A DNA stretch of 64,000 bases from JABFSA01 sp963827515 (GCA_963827515.1 CAWHBF010000034.1:19493-83492), one strand, 5' to 3'. Numbered from the stretch's first letter, positions 53,690 through 63,586 are shown. The notes: generated by a model from the letters alone, not told the origin. A program made the numbers and translations.

Positions 53690-56600
53690 TCACCGAAGGG
53701 AATACGCGTCCGGGCTATTCATCACTACCGTCGTCAGGTTGGTCAGCGCAGCCAGCTGCACTGGATCGATACTCTGGTCCGCCGGGGTCACACCCACGCT
53801 CAACAACTGCACGGCTGCCTCGCGGTCGCTCGCGTACCGCTGGAGCTGCGACGCGTAGTAATCGCGCATCGCGGCCATTTCAGCTGCGATGGGATGACGT
53901 CGCGTGGCGAGACGGAACACCTTCGTCAACCGTGCATCCTGCGCCGTCTCCGTCTTCAGGACGTTTCCCGCCAGCGCGCGGTAGGCCTCGAGAAACTGCG
54001 GGTCGTCGAGCAGGACCAATGCCTGCAGGGGCGAGTTCGACGTCCGGCGGCGTGCCGTCGCGGCCCCGCGATCCGGCAGGTCGAACGACGCCATCGCTGG
54101 ATGCGGCGCGTTGCGCTTGATGAACGAGTACATGGCCCGGCGATGGTGGGCATCGGCCGGCACCGCGTCCGGCGTCGGATAGTCGTAGGCGTTGAACCCG
54201 TCCCACATGTTGGGCGGTTGATACGGGTAGACGCTGGGCCCGCCGATTTTTCTCACCAGGAGCCCGCTGGCGGCCAGCGCCTGGTCGCGCACCATCTCGG
54301 CGGGCATCCGCAGGCGCGTGAACCTCGCGAGCAGCAGGTTGTTCGGATCCTTCCGCAGCAGTTCCTCATTGGCGTCCGACTGCTGGCGATACGCACCGGA
54401 CATCACGATCAGCTTGTGCAGCTTCTTGATATCCCAACCTGATTCCCGGAAGGTGACCGCCAGGTAGTCGAGCAGCTCTGGATTGGTGGGCAGCGATCCC
54501 TGCGATCCGAAGTCCTCGGCCGTCTCCACCAGCCCGCGGCCGAAGTGCGACTGCCACGCGCGGTTCACGTAGACACGCGCGGTGAGCGGGTTCTTCGAAT
54601 CGAACAGCCACTGGGCGAGTCCGAGACGATTCTCGGGCCACGCGGGATTCCACGGCAGCACGTCGTTGAGCCCGCGGGGCGGAATCTGCTCACCGTGGTC
54701 GTCGTAGTTGCCCCTGACCAGCACATACGTGGGGCGTGGCTTCGGCAGGTCACCCATCACGAGGACCTCCGGGAGCAGCGACACCGTCTCGTTCTCGATG
54801 TTGCGCGCGGCGGTGAGCGCGTTCAGCGCCTGCGCGACCTTCTTGTCCTGCGCGACGAGCAGCTCGATCAACTCCTGCCGGGTGACCTGGGCTTCTGATG
54901 CCGCGGGCTTCACCTGCTGATGCAGGGCGCGCACTTCGACCGGCGTCAGCGCTTTGGTATACACGCGCATCTCGTCGATCGCGCCATCCTTCAGCGTCTT
55001 GATGCGCCCGCCCTGGCCGAACTGGACGCCATAGACGTCGTCGCCCGCGTTCGAATCGCCATTCGGAATGATCGTGCGCGTCAGGTTGTCACGGAAGATC
55101 TCGACGTCAGCCGGTGCCCCGTCGACGTACATCGTGAGACCCTTTGCCCGACTCGATCCGTCGTACGTGAGCGTGACGTGCGCCCACTTCCCTATCGGCA
55201 GCGGCGCCTTCGTGTGCATCGCGATGCCATTGCCGGCGCGGCTGTGCGCGATGTCGAACCACAGCCGATTGTCGATGAGCCGAAGGATGTATCCGGCGTT
55301 GCCCGCGTTGTCGGCTTCACGGTGGCTGAACACCAGCGCTTCGTCGTACACGGCCGCCGGCAATACCCAGAGGTCAACACTGAACGGCTGCGTCCGCTCG
55401 AAATACCCGACGTCCTGGCCGAGCACGCCCCGATTGTTGTCGTCGAAGTAGAAAGCCTTCCCGGCGACGCCGTCGCGCAGGAGCGGCGTCAGCAGCACCG
55501 CCGGTGGCGCCCCTGCCGTCGTGCTCGCCGAAATCGTCAGTGGCTCGGTTCTCCAGGAATCCACCAGGCGTGCCATCCCGGTTCGCATCGTCTGGCACCC
55601 GACGTCCGACACGTGGCGGTAGCAGCGCGGCGACAGCGACTCGAGCGCGAGCGGCGGAGGCGACATGCGAGCCTGCGGCACCGGTTCCGGCTGCACGTTC
55701 TCGGGAATCGGCGCGGTCGCTTCGAACGGATAGTGACCCTGCAGATCGCGCGTCAATGACTGCTCGAGGACGTGCTTCAGTTGCGCGGGGTTCGAAAGCA
55801 GGGCGTCGGCGCGTGTCCCTGCCTGGTGCGCCGCAGCCTTGCGCGCGGTCTCGTAGGCCGCCTCGGCCTTCGCGATGGCCGCACGCTGGCCGGCGATTTC
55901 TTTCTCGGTCGCCTCGTCGGTCCAGAGCATGGTCGGGCCGGGCGTGACGCCCGAGCGTCCCGGCGCATAGAAGCCGGGCTCGTCCGTGCTGTTGAAGAAT
56001 CCGGTCAGCGAGTAGAAGTCCTTCGTGGGGATCGGATCGTACTTGTGGTCATGGCACCGCGCACAGCCGACCGTCATCGCCAGGAACCCCGTGCCGACCG
56101 TCGAGGCCCGGTCCACTGCATACTCGACGCGGTACTCCTCGTCGATCGCGCCGTTCTCAGTCGATCGCTTGCCAACGCGCATGAACGCAGTCGCCAGCAA
56201 CTGTTCTTTCGTGTGGCTCGGCAGCAGGTCGCCCGCCAGCTGCCACGTCGCAAACTGGTCGAACGGCATGTTCTTGTTCGTCGCGGCAATCACCCAGTCG
56301 CGATACGGCCAGAGCAGGCGGTCGTGGGTGTCGTCCAGAAACCCGTCGCTCTCCGCATACCGCGCGATGTCGAGCCACTGCCCGCCCACGTGCTCGCCGT
56401 AGGCAGACGAGGCGAGGAGGCGATCGACGAGCTTCTCGTACGCCTGCGGGGTCTTGTCCGCCAGGAACGCGTCCACTTCCGCCAATGTCGGGGGCAGCCC
56501 CGTCAGCGTCAGCGTCACGCGGTTGATCAGAGTTTCCTTATCGGCCGGTGCCGAGAGCTTCAGCCCTTCGCGATCGAGCCGCGCCTGCACGAACCGGTCG

Positions 56601-57151
56601 ACGTCATTGAGGATGGACGGACCCGCGGGCACCGCCGGCGCCGCCGCCCGCTGGGGCGCCATAAACGCCCAGTGCGGTTTGTACTGCGCGCCCTGCGCGA
56701 TCCACGCCCGCAGGATCTCGACCTGCTGCGGCGTCACCACCTTGTTCGAGATCTGCGGCGGCATCCGCACGACGGCGTTCGCGTGGGTGATGCGGAAGAT
56801 CAACTGGCTCTCGGCCGGCTTGCCGGGAACAACCGCGAACGTGCCGGGCCGGCGCAGCGCCGCATACGCCCCCTCGGCTGTGTCGAGGCGCAAGCCCGCC
56901 TGGCGATTCTTTTCGTCGGGTCCGTGGCAGCGGAAGCAGTTGTCGGAGAGGATGGGCCGAACGTCCCAGTTGAAGTCGATCGGGCGCTCGGGCGCCGCCG
57001 CTGCTGATGCTTGCGCCGGACGTACCGCAGTCGCGGTGGCCGGTGCCGCGCCCTGTTCCGCTGCTCGAGGCGCCGCGACGCCGACGAGCGTCGCCAGACA
57101 GACTAGACACGACAGGCCAAAACCCGTCAGGAGCCGCATTCGCTTCATCAA
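53690..57151 (-). CDS. PSD1/planctomycete-cytochrome-domain protein
   Basis: 1153 residues. Signal peptide residues 1-31. PSCyt1 domain with haem motif CFRCHG near residue 72. DUF1549 (about residues 185-390) with VDRLLASSAYGEHVGGQWLD, and CARCHDHKYDPIPTKDFYSL. A LamG-like insert (about 560-745) includes FDIAHSRAGNGIAMHTKAPL. DUF1553 (about 840-1110): NPLTARVYVNRAWQSHFGRG, VETAEDFGSQGSLPTNPELL, and TPRRRTSNSPLQALVLL-type ending. Likely exported c-type haem protein of polymer breakdown, with DUF1501. Confidence 0.92.
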   Translation of the reverse strand: MMKRMRLLTGFGLSCLVCLATLVGVAAPRAAEQGAAPATATAVRPAQASAAAAPERPIDFNWDVRPILSDNCFRCHGPDEKNRQAGLRLDTAEGAYAALRRPGTFAVVPGKPAESQLIFRITHANAVVRMPPQISNKVVTPQQVEILRAWIAQGAQYKPHWAFMAPQRAAAPAVPAGPSILNDVDRFVQARLDREGLKLSAPADKETLINRVTLTLTGLPPTLAEVDAFLADKTPQAYEKLVDRLLASSAYGEHVGGQWLDIARYAESDGFLDDTHDRLLWPYRDWVIAATNKNMPFDQFATWQLAGDLLPSHTKEQLLATAFMRVGKRSTENGAIDEEYRVEYAVDRASTVGTGFLAMTVGCARCHDHKYDPIPTKDFYSLTGFFNSTDEPGFYAPGRSGVTPGPTMLWTDEATEKEIAGQRAAIAKAEAAYETARKAAAHQAGTRADALLSNPAQLKHVLEQSLTRDLQGHYPFEATAPIPENVQPEPVPQARMSPPPLALESLSPRCYRHVSDVGCQTMRTGMARLVDSWRTEPLTISASTTAGAPPAVLLTPLLRDGVAGKAFYFDDNNRGVLGQDVGYFERTQPFSVDLWVLPAAVYDEALVFSHREADNAGNAGYILRLIDNRLWFDIAHSRAGNGIAMHTKAPLPIGKWAHVTLTYDGSSRAKGLTMYVDGAPADVEIFRDNLTRTIIPNGDSNAGDDVYGVQFGQGGRIKTLKDGAIDEMRVYTKALTPVEVRALHQQVKPAASEAQVTRQELIELLVAQDKKVAQALNALTAARNIENETVSLLPEVLVMGDLPKPRPTYVLVRGNYDDHGEQIPPRGLNDVLPWNPAWPENRLGLAQWLFDSKNPLTARVYVNRAWQSHFGRGLVETAEDFGSQGSLPTNPELLDYLAVTFRESGWDIKKLHKLIVMSGAYRQQSDANEELLRKDPNNLLLARFTRLRMPAEMVRDQALAASGLLVRKIGGPSVYPYQPPNMWDGFNAYDYPTPDAVPADAHHRRAMYSFIKRNAPHPAMASFDLPDRGAATARRRTSNSPLQALVLLDDPQFLEAYRALAGNVLKTETAQDARLTKVFRLATRRHPIAAEMAAMRDYYASQLQRYASDREAAVQLLSVGVTPADQSIDPVQLAALTNLTTVVMNSPDAYSLR

Positions 57152-57282
57152 ACCCCTCCGAATGGACGCCGCTTCTTCCTGGTACCTAGGACCAGAACTT
57201 TGAGACTACGTGACCGGGGTGGTGAATCCGAGTAGCCAAACCCAGTTGAAGGGTCGCACCCCAAATAGGGGGCCTTTACAGG

Positions 57283-57921
57283 TTAGTCCAACCGAATGAT
57301 GCCACGGCGAATGGCGACGGTGACAGCGGCCGTCCTGTCGTTCACCTCCAGGGTCCTGAGAATCTTCTTGACGTGCCCCTGGACCGTCTCCTGGCTGATG
57401 TCGAGCGCCGCCGCAATCTCCTTGTTCCGCATGCCCGCGGCCAGCAATCGAAGGACCTCCATTCCCCGTGACGTGAGACCCTCGTCGAACGGTCGCGTCG
57501 CGAGGCGCTGCGCGACGTTGGCGGGCAGCGAGGAGAGTCCAAGGTGGACCTCACGGACTGCCCGGACGAGCTCGTCCGACGGCGTGTCCTTCAACAGGTA
57601 GGTCGCGGCGCCCGACTTGAGCGCCCGAAAAATATCCTCGTCGCCCTGGTACATCGTGAGCACCACAATGCGCGCCTTCGGATTCTCGGACCGAATGGCC
57701 TGGATAGCATCGAGCCCGCTCATGCCCGGCAACTGCAGATCCATGACGGTGACATCGGGGCGGTGGCGCTTGAACAGCTCGACCGCCTGCCGGCCGTCGG
57801 TGGCCGTCGCCACGACCGTCATGTCAGGCTGCCGGTTGATCTTCTGCATGATGCCATCGAGGACCAGTGGATGGTCATCCACGCAGAGCACGGTGATCAC
57901 GGGCTTCTTGGTCGTGCTCAT
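57283..57921 (-). CDS. NarL/FixJ-type response regulator
   Basis: 212 residues. Receiver domain with acidic pair VDDHP at residues 14-18, phosphoacceptor Asp 61 in VTVMDLQLPG, Thr in VLTMYQ and Lys in YLLKDTPSDEL. LuxR-type helix-turn-helix at ~148-205: LTSRGMEVLRLLAAGMRNKE, IAAALDISQETVQGHVKKIL. Start overlaps the stop of the sensor kinase by 4 bases, so it is its partner. Confidence 0.93.
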   Translation of the reverse strand: MSTTKKPVITVLCVDDHPLVLDGIMQKINRQPDMTVVATATDGRQAVELFKRHRPDVTVMDLQLPGMSGLDAIQAIRSENPKARIVVLTMYQGDEDIFRALKSGAATYLLKDTPSDELVRAVREVHLGLSSLPANVAQRLATRPFDEGLTSRGMEVLRLLAAGMRNKEIAAALDISQETVQGHVKKILRTLEVNDRTAAVTVAIRRGIIRLD

Positions 57922-60833
57922 GCTGCTGTCGACAACGGAGCCCGCGCTTCGAGCTTGGTCCCTTCGCCGACCCTGCTTTCCAGAGAGAGCCGGCCGCCGA
58001 TCTCGAGCATCCGTTCCTCCATGCTCTTGAGCCCCCAGTGATTGCTTTCACTTCGCACAACAGTCGCCGGATCGAATCCGCGCCCATCGTCCGAGACTCT
58101 GAGAAACACGGACTCATCCGTGTAACACACCTCCATGCGGACCGTCGACGCCTGCGCATGACGCACGGCGTTGGTCACCGCCTCCTGTCCGATGCGCAGG
58201 AGCTGCTGTTCGACACGCGGACTGACACGACGGGGCGTGCCCGACACGACGAGCGCGAACTGCACGTTGCTTCCGGCCGTGATCCTGTGACCCGTTTCGT
58301 CCAACGCTTCCGGCAGATCGTGCTCGGCCAGTGCCGTTGACCGAAGGTTCCAGATGGATTCTCTCGCTTCGCGGATGAAACCCTCCATCTGCGTCCGCAG
58401 CGAGAAGAGCTGACTTCTCATCTCGCCAGCCGACGCGTCGGGAACCTCACGAATCGTATCGAGCTTCCACGCGACGCCGACGAGGCTCTGGAGCAGCGTG
58501 TCGTGAATCTCGCGCGCGACGCGCGCACGTTCCGCGAACACGAGGGCAAGACGATGGTGCACCGAACGAAGGCGAAGCTGCCAGGCTGCCCAGACGATCA
58601 ACGCGGTCAGCAGTACGCAGAGCAGGTAGAACCATCGCGTCTCATAAAAGGCCGGAGACAAGGAAAACGCCCACACAGCGGGTTCGCTCCACAGGCCATC
58701 CTTATTCGCCGCGGCCACTCGGAACCGATAGTCGCCGGGACGAAGGTTCGTGTACACCGCCTGACGGCTCGTGCCCGCATCTATCCAGTCCTGATCGAAA
58801 CCGTCGAGCCTGTATCGGAAGCGCACCCACGGAGAGCTCAGCGACAGCGCGACGTAGTCGACCTGCACCCGCGACACTCTTGGTGGTAGCCGTGCACCGG
58901 ATATCCTCTCCGGCGTGTGCTGATCGGCGGCGATGGTTTCGATCCTGACCGCTGGCGCCAATCGTTTCTCCGGCAGATCGTCGGGCTGAATCACCGACAC
59001 ACCGTTGCGCGTCGCAAACCAGATGCGGCCGTCGTCGGTACGCACGGAACCGCGGCCGATCGAATACACGGGCGGGCCGGGAGCGCCGTCCGCGGCGTCA
59101 TACAGGCTGAAATGGATGCTGTATGTCGGATCCGAAACCGCTTTTTCGAACTCGGCAATGCTCAGCCGAACGAAACCGGACCCGGCGCCGAGCCAGAGGT
59201 ATCCGTCTCCGTCGACAACGACGGACATCGGCGTTCCAGGAAGACGACTGCGTGCAAGCGTGACGAAGCGATCGCCGTCAAGGCGGCTCAGGCCGACGTT
59301 GGTAGCCGCCCAAAGCACGCCGTCGGCTTCCGTGACGGCATTCACCCGCCCGGATCCGAGACCTTGCTCGGACGAGAAGCGACGAACCTGTCCATCTGCC
59401 AACCGCACGAAACCGGCGTTGTTGGTGAGGGCGAACCACATGGCGCCTGTGGTATCTCGAAGCCCCAGGTACCCTCGATTGGGCGTGGGCGTCTGAACTT
59501 CAGTGAACCGTCCTTGCCGCAGCTGCGTGAGCGGACGATCCACGCCCCAGAACCACACGGTGCCATCAGCGCCAACCGTCAGAGTGCGGACGAAGCCGGC
59601 AGATGATCCGTCGGGCAGCCGTACCAGTTCGAAGTGCTCTCCGACGAGGCGAGCAATGCCCTGAGCGGTGCCGACCCACAGGACGCCATTGGCGTCTTCT
59701 TCCGTCACAGTGACGTAGCTGCTCGGCAGACCGTCGGCTTCACGAAAGATGCGTTGGCGGCCGTCGGCGTACCGTACAAGACCGTCTGTCGTTGCCACCC
59801 AGACACTGCCATTCTTCGCTACCGTCAGGGAGTTGATCGTGCCAGTGCCGATCGGCGCGCCGATCGACGAGAAGACCGACTTCGACACGCGGCTGAGACC
59901 AGCGAGCGTGCCAATCCAGATGTTCCCGTCGCGATCGAGCAACAGAGCGCGGGTGAGGTTGTGAGCAAGGCCCTCATTGGTCATGAAACGCTGAACCGGA
60001 GGAGACCCGTCCGCTGAGTCGCCGTCTATGCGAACCAGCCCACTGAGGGACGTGCCAATCCACATGTTGCCGTCGCCGTCGTGAATCAGCCTGTAGCCTT
60101 GCTCCCCTCTCAGACCGGCTGGAGGAATGCGCGATGCGGTCGGTCCGCGTAGCAACCGGTAGCCCAGCTCCCCGTCATTGACCCACAGTCCTCCGGAAAG
60201 ATCTTCGCTGAAACTGTTGACCGTGCGCGCGGCCCCCAACTCTCTGAAGCCGCCGTCCGGCTCGAGGGCCAACGCGCCCAACCGAGCCGACCCGATCAAC
60301 AGGTTTCCCTGGCGATCCTCGTACAAGCTGGTGACGGCTCCAACCGAACCGACTGATTCCCACCGGTTGTCGCGAAAACGAAACAGGCCGCCTGGTGCGC
60401 CGACCCATACCGTGCCGCTCCGATCCTCGAGGAGGTCCGTCACGCGGCCCGCGGTCAACCCGTCGGCCGGGCCATAGGTCACCAGCGTGCCGTCGTCCTT
60501 CAGCCTGCTCACCCCTCCGTCGTTCTGCGCGATCCAGAGGCTGCCGTCGCGTCCGGCGCAGACCGTGGTGACCTCGCCTTCCGGTAGACCAGGCAAGCCA
60601 AGCCTGAACGTCTGGCCGTCAAACCGCACCAAACCTGCGGTCGTCGCCAGCCACAGGAATCCGTCACGCGTTTGAGCGAGGCCCCAGATCTGGCTGAGTG
60701 GAAGACCGTCCTGGTCGGACCAGGAGGTGATCGAGTACTTGCCCGAAACGACGGTTGCGGCCTGCACATCCGGACCCGCAACGGAGCAGATACTCGCCAG
60801 GAGAGCCGCGACCCTGATGGAGCGCCAGCGCAT
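57918..60833 (-). CDS. hybrid-free sensor histidine kinase with two-component propeller and Y_Y_Y domains
   Basis: 971 residues. Signal peptide residues 1-25. Two beta-propellers of short repeats (GLAQTRDGFLWLATTAGLVR; many W-[IV]-G/A-T repeats) form a periplasmic sensor. A Y_Y_Y domain near 640-720 (YRLDGFDQDWIDAGTSRQAV). One membrane segment near 730-750 (FYLLCVLLTALIVWAAW). HisKA_3 with His ~777 in REIHDTLLQSLVG, N-box QEAVTNAVRHA, G-box DDGRGFD and a second glycine loop VGEGTKLEA. Likely senses an exported polysaccharide fragment; its signal is unknown. Neighbours an FwdD-like gene. Confidence 0.92.
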   Translation of the reverse strand: MRWRSIRVAALLASICSVAGPDVQAATVVSGKYSITSWSDQDGLPLSQIWGLAQTRDGFLWLATTAGLVRFDGQTFRLGLPGLPEGEVTTVCAGRDGSLWIAQNDGGVSRLKDDGTLVTYGPADGLTAGRVTDLLEDRSGTVWVGAPGGLFRFRDNRWESVGSVGAVTSLYEDRQGNLLIGSARLGALALEPDGGFRELGAARTVNSFSEDLSGGLWVNDGELGYRLLRGPTASRIPPAGLRGEQGYRLIHDGDGNMWIGTSLSGLVRIDGDSADGSPPVQRFMTNEGLAHNLTRALLLDRDGNIWIGTLAGLSRVSKSVFSSIGAPIGTGTINSLTVAKNGSVWVATTDGLVRYADGRQRIFREADGLPSSYVTVTEEDANGVLWVGTAQGIARLVGEHFELVRLPDGSSAGFVRTLTVGADGTVWFWGVDRPLTQLRQGRFTEVQTPTPNRGYLGLRDTTGAMWFALTNNAGFVRLADGQVRRFSSEQGLGSGRVNAVTEADGVLWAATNVGLSRLDGDRFVTLARSRLPGTPMSVVVDGDGYLWLGAGSGFVRLSIAEFEKAVSDPTYSIHFSLYDAADGAPGPPVYSIGRGSVRTDDGRIWFATRNGVSVIQPDDLPEKRLAPAVRIETIAADQHTPERISGARLPPRVSRVQVDYVALSLSSPWVRFRYRLDGFDQDWIDAGTSRQAVYTNLRPGDYRFRVAAANKDGLWSEPAVWAFSLSPAFYETRWFYLLCVLLTALIVWAAWQLRLRSVHHRLALVFAERARVAREIHDTLLQSLVGVAWKLDTIREVPDASAGEMRSQLFSLRTQMEGFIREARESIWNLRSTALAEHDLPEALDETGHRITAGSNVQFALVVSGTPRRVSPRVEQQLLRIGQEAVTNAVRHAQASTVRMEVCYTDESVFLRVSDDGRGFDPATVVRSESNHWGLKSMEERMLEIGGRLSLESRVGEGTKLEARAPLSTAA

Positions 60834-60914
60834 TCCTCTTACCTCCGGGCCGTCATTCTAGCCGAGCGGAGGGGATCCTTGTGGAGGGGGCTGGCGGCGG
60901 GCGGAAATGTCGGC

Positions 60915-61283
60915 TTACGCGTCGATGGGCTCGACTTCGACTTCCCACCCCTTGGAGGTGGGCATCCCCGTCCCGTCGGTGTAGGTGCCCATGATCCGAC
61001 AGCTCGGCGGTCCGTACGGGCAGAAGACCATTCCCTGCGGCACCTTGCCCTCGATGCACTGAAAGGTCGCCTCTCCGTATTCAGAGCGCACCCGCACCGT
61101 GCTGCCTGGCGCGATTCCAGCGGCTTTCATGTCGTCCGGATGCATGCTCATCGTGCTGACGAGGGCGCGATACTCGGGGCTGTCCTTGCCAATGTTGATC
61201 TGCTGGCCCTGCTTGGTCGAGCGGCCGGAATTCATGACGTAACGCTTGGGTTCCAACGAATTGTCGTCCTGGGTTGGCATCAT
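60915..61283 (-). CDS. fwdD: FwdD-like molybdopterin-dinucleotide-binding protein
   Basis: 122 residues from ATG 61283 (a second ATG follows at once). The whole length fits formylmethanofuran dehydrogenase subunit D: VMNSGRSTKQGQQINIGKDS, PEYRALVSTMSMHPDDMKAA, GIAPGSTVRVRSEYGEATFQ, VPQGMVFCPYGPPSCRIMGT and TDGTGMPTSKGWEVEVEP. FwdD carries the molybdopterin-binding double-psi barrel missing from the short FwdB. The gene is 20 kb from fhcBAC. Presence of FwdD argues that the complex can bind Mo or W. Divergent from the permease gene, 64 bases away. Confidence 0.75.
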   Translation of the reverse strand: MMPTQDDNSLEPKRYVMNSGRSTKQGQQINIGKDSPEYRALVSTMSMHPDDMKAAGIAPGSTVRVRSEYGEATFQCIEGKVPQGMVFCPYGPPSCRIMGTYTDGTGMPTSKGWEVEVEPIDA

Positions 61284-61347
61284 ATCGGTCCGATGCGTCG
61301 GGTGGCAATGAACGGGAGGCGGAGCTTTCGAAGGAAAATGCGAACAC

Positions 61348-62700
61348 GTGGCGACAAATACCCTTGACGACCCCTTAGTGAACAACCCCGCGCTCACGAC
61401 GACCCCTCCGTCCTACCGGGTAGTGCTGGCCGGATTCATGTCATGTCTTGCGCTGACGCTACTGGCGCTCCTGGATGTCCGGCGTGGATTCCTGTTCGTC
61501 GACTATCCCGTGCGAACGCTCTTCTATGTGTTGGCGCCGTCGCACGCGTTGATGCTCGCGGCAGGGGTGGCAGGCATGTACGCGTCGCACCGTGGACTAC
61601 GCAGCCGGGAGGCAGACCTCCCGCAGCCATCACATCTCGTCCGAACGCTGACGTTCGTCATTCTCGCGTTGCTGGTGATCGATCTCTTCGTATACAGAGG
61701 TGTGCTGGCGGCACGCTCGATGACCGCGGGCCGCGTCGGTCTCGACTGGATGGCGGCGTTCGGTGTCACAGCGTGGTGGAAACCCGTCGCGCAGGCGACG
61801 AGCTATCTGCTCAACGTCTGGCACGCGACAATGCTCGGCCTGCTCCTGTCCGGGCTGGCGCTCACGATGCTGCCGGTGTTCTTCACGTCGCACATTGCGC
61901 GCAGCGGCTTCACCGGATCGCTCTTGGGCGCGCTCTTCGCGCTGCCCCAGCCGTTCTGCTCGTGCTGTTCGTCCGTCATGGCGCCATCGCTCGTTCGGCG
62001 CGGCGCGTCCACCACGTTCCTGCTCTCGTTCATCCTCGGCGCGCCGATGTTGAACATCACGACGATCACCCTGGCCCTGGCGCTCCTTCCACTCCCCTTC
62101 GCCGCGACTCGGATCCTGGCCGGTCTCGTGGTCACCGTGCTCGTGACCCACCTCGTGGCCCGTCTCGCCGATCGATGGGATCGCTCAGATGTCACGAAGA
62201 GCGCCAAGACCATCGAGCCGGCTCGACGCTCAGGCTGGCTGCGTCGGATCGGAGACGTCTATCTCGGCCTGCTCGATCTCGACCGTCTGATGCGCCAAGG
62301 CGCCGTGAGAACGCCATCACAGCTCTTCAGCCGGTGGCTGAGCGTGAGCGGCCGACTGGCGCTCGTTCTCGTGCCGACGCTTTGGCTGTGGAGTGTCATC
62401 GCTTCTGCGCTCTTTCAGGCCTTGCCCTCCGCGTTTGGCAACAACTTGCCCAGCGTGGTGCTGGCGGCATTCGGCGGGACGTTCTTCATGATTTCCACGT
62501 GGTCCGAGATTCCCATGGCCCTCGAGCTGATCAACGCCGGGTACGACGGTCCCGCTGCGGCACTGCTCGTTGTGTTGCCGGCCATCAGTTTGCCGTGCAT
62601 GATGCTGCTGGCGGGAACGCTAAGGCGGGTTCGTATGGTTGCAGTGCTGTCAGCGGCGGTGATGATCGTCGGGATCGTGGCGGGCACCATGTTCCTGTGA
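61348..62700 (+). CDS. COG0701-type permease
   Basis: 450 residues starting at GTG. About 8-10 membrane segments. Motif F-C-S-C-C-S-S-V-M-A-P-S-L (near residue 210) followed by GASTTFLLSFILGAPMLNIT is typical of the DUF318/COG0701 permease family, and FFMISTWSEIPMALELINAG and PAAALLVVLPAISLPCM form a second half with related motif. Members are suspected of exporting arsenic compounds or other small molecules. No transporter partner gene nearby. Confidence 0.8.
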   Translation: MATNTLDDPLVNNPALTTTPPSYRVVLAGFMSCLALTLLALLDVRRGFLFVDYPVRTLFYVLAPSHALMLAAGVAGMYASHRGLRSREADLPQPSHLVRTLTFVILALLVIDLFVYRGVLAARSMTAGRVGLDWMAAFGVTAWWKPVAQATSYLLNVWHATMLGLLLSGLALTMLPVFFTSHIARSGFTGSLLGALFALPQPFCSCCSSVMAPSLVRRGASTTFLLSFILGAPMLNITTITLALALLPLPFAATRILAGLVVTVLVTHLVARLADRWDRSDVTKSAKTIEPARRSGWLRRIGDVYLGLLDLDRLMRQGAVRTPSQLFSRWLSVSGRLALVLVPTLWLWSVIASALFQALPSAFGNNLPSVVLAAFGGTFFMISTWSEIPMALELINAGYDGPAAALLVVLPAISLPCMMLLAGTLRRVRMVAVLSAAVMIVGIVAGTMFL

Positions 62701-62847
62701 TGTTGTTAGCAAGTGATCAAGGAGGGCGGCACTGATGCCGCCGCGGGGCCCAGAACCGCAGCGTCTTCGTGGAGCACTGGGCGGAGGAGCTGAAGCGGCT
62801 GGTACCGACAGACTGAGAGCCTGCACAGGAACCGTCGTTCACGCCTC

Positions 62848-62958
62848 TCAGCTTCTCGCTGCTCGGTTCCGCGACTGCCGATCCTTCCGTCGCCCGAGCC
62901 AGTCGAGCAGCGTGATGATGCCGAAGAACGCGACCATGCTGTAGAACATCACGAGCAT
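62848..62958 (-). CDS. 36-residue membrane peptide
   Basis: ATG at 62958, TGA at 62850-62848. Sequence: MLVMFYSMVAFFGIITLLDW (one membrane helix), then LGRRKDRQSRNRAARS (basic tail, cytoplasmic by the positive-inside rule). It starts 5 bases after the stop of the next small gene, so the two are probably translated together. Too short for most gene finders. Confidence 0.45.
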   Translation of the reverse strand: MLVMFYSMVAFFGIITLLDWLGRRKDRQSRNRAARS

Positions 62959-62963
62959 TCCGG

Positions 62964-63164
62964 TCATCGGTCATCTCTCCCAGCGAGTACCAGCGTGAAT
63001 GCCCAGGAGGCGATCCATCCTGCGACTCCCGCCACGGCCAGGACCACGGAAAAGGGTCGCTCGGTCAGGAATTGACCGAGAAACATCGAGCCTGCAGCCA
63101 GATTTGCGACGTCCGGCATCTTCTCGATGAGCACGTCCCGCTGCCGCGGGTTCAATCGTAGCAT
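62964..63164 (-). CDS. small membrane protein, 66 residues
   Basis: ATG at 63164 within a longer open frame. MLRLNPRQRDVLIEKMPDVA is a basic then neutral start; two hydrophobic segments at residues ~20-35 (NLAAGSMFLGQFL) and ~40-60 (FSVVLAVAGVAGWIASWAFT). Ends LVLAGRDDR. Tandem with the 36-residue gene at 62848-62958. No family recognised. Confidence 0.5.
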   Translation of the reverse strand: MLRLNPRQRDVLIEKMPDVANLAAGSMFLGQFLTERPFSVVLAVAGVAGWIASWAFTLVLAGRDDR

Positions 63165-63586
63165 CGTCGCTTCCGCCTGCCAGTGACGCGAGAGGCGTGC
63201 CGACCTGAATGCCAGGAAATCCGATGCGACCCCCGCCGGAGTACGCAGTTCCTGCACCTCAGCGCCCGCAGAGCATGGCAACGTTGCACGTCGCACCTTC
63301 GCTACGTCGCACCCTGTTGTTAGCAAGTGATCTCTACCGCCGGTGGCGGTCAACCTCGATGGCGTCGCGACGGCAAAGAACCCTTCTACCTCGCCGGCAA
63401 CGCGATGATGGCGATCGAGGTGAACGGCGACGCTGCGCTGACGACCGCCCGTTGGCCCAGGTGTCAGGAGCATCGCGGGCGCATCGGACCGCGTGTCGCG
63501 ACTGGTGATTGCGCTCTCCGAATCCAACGAGGTCGTCGACACCACCAGCGGGGAGAGCCTTGCCCTAGCGGGCACCTCGAGAATGC
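63165..63586. other. stretch with a WD40-like protein fragment
   Basis: At 63327-63450 on the plus strand the frame reads ISTAGGGQPRWRRDGKEPFY, LAGNAMMAIEVNGDAAL, a piece of the last propeller blade of an acidobacterial WD40/TolB-like kinase-type protein. Both ends are missing. TGTTGTTAGCAAGTGATC at 63315-63332 also occurs at 62701-62718. Confidence 0.5.

Noticed and set aside
51867..53858. 663-residue open frame on the plus strand
   Set aside because: Antisense shadow of the DUF1501 and DUF6152 genes in GC-rich DNA.
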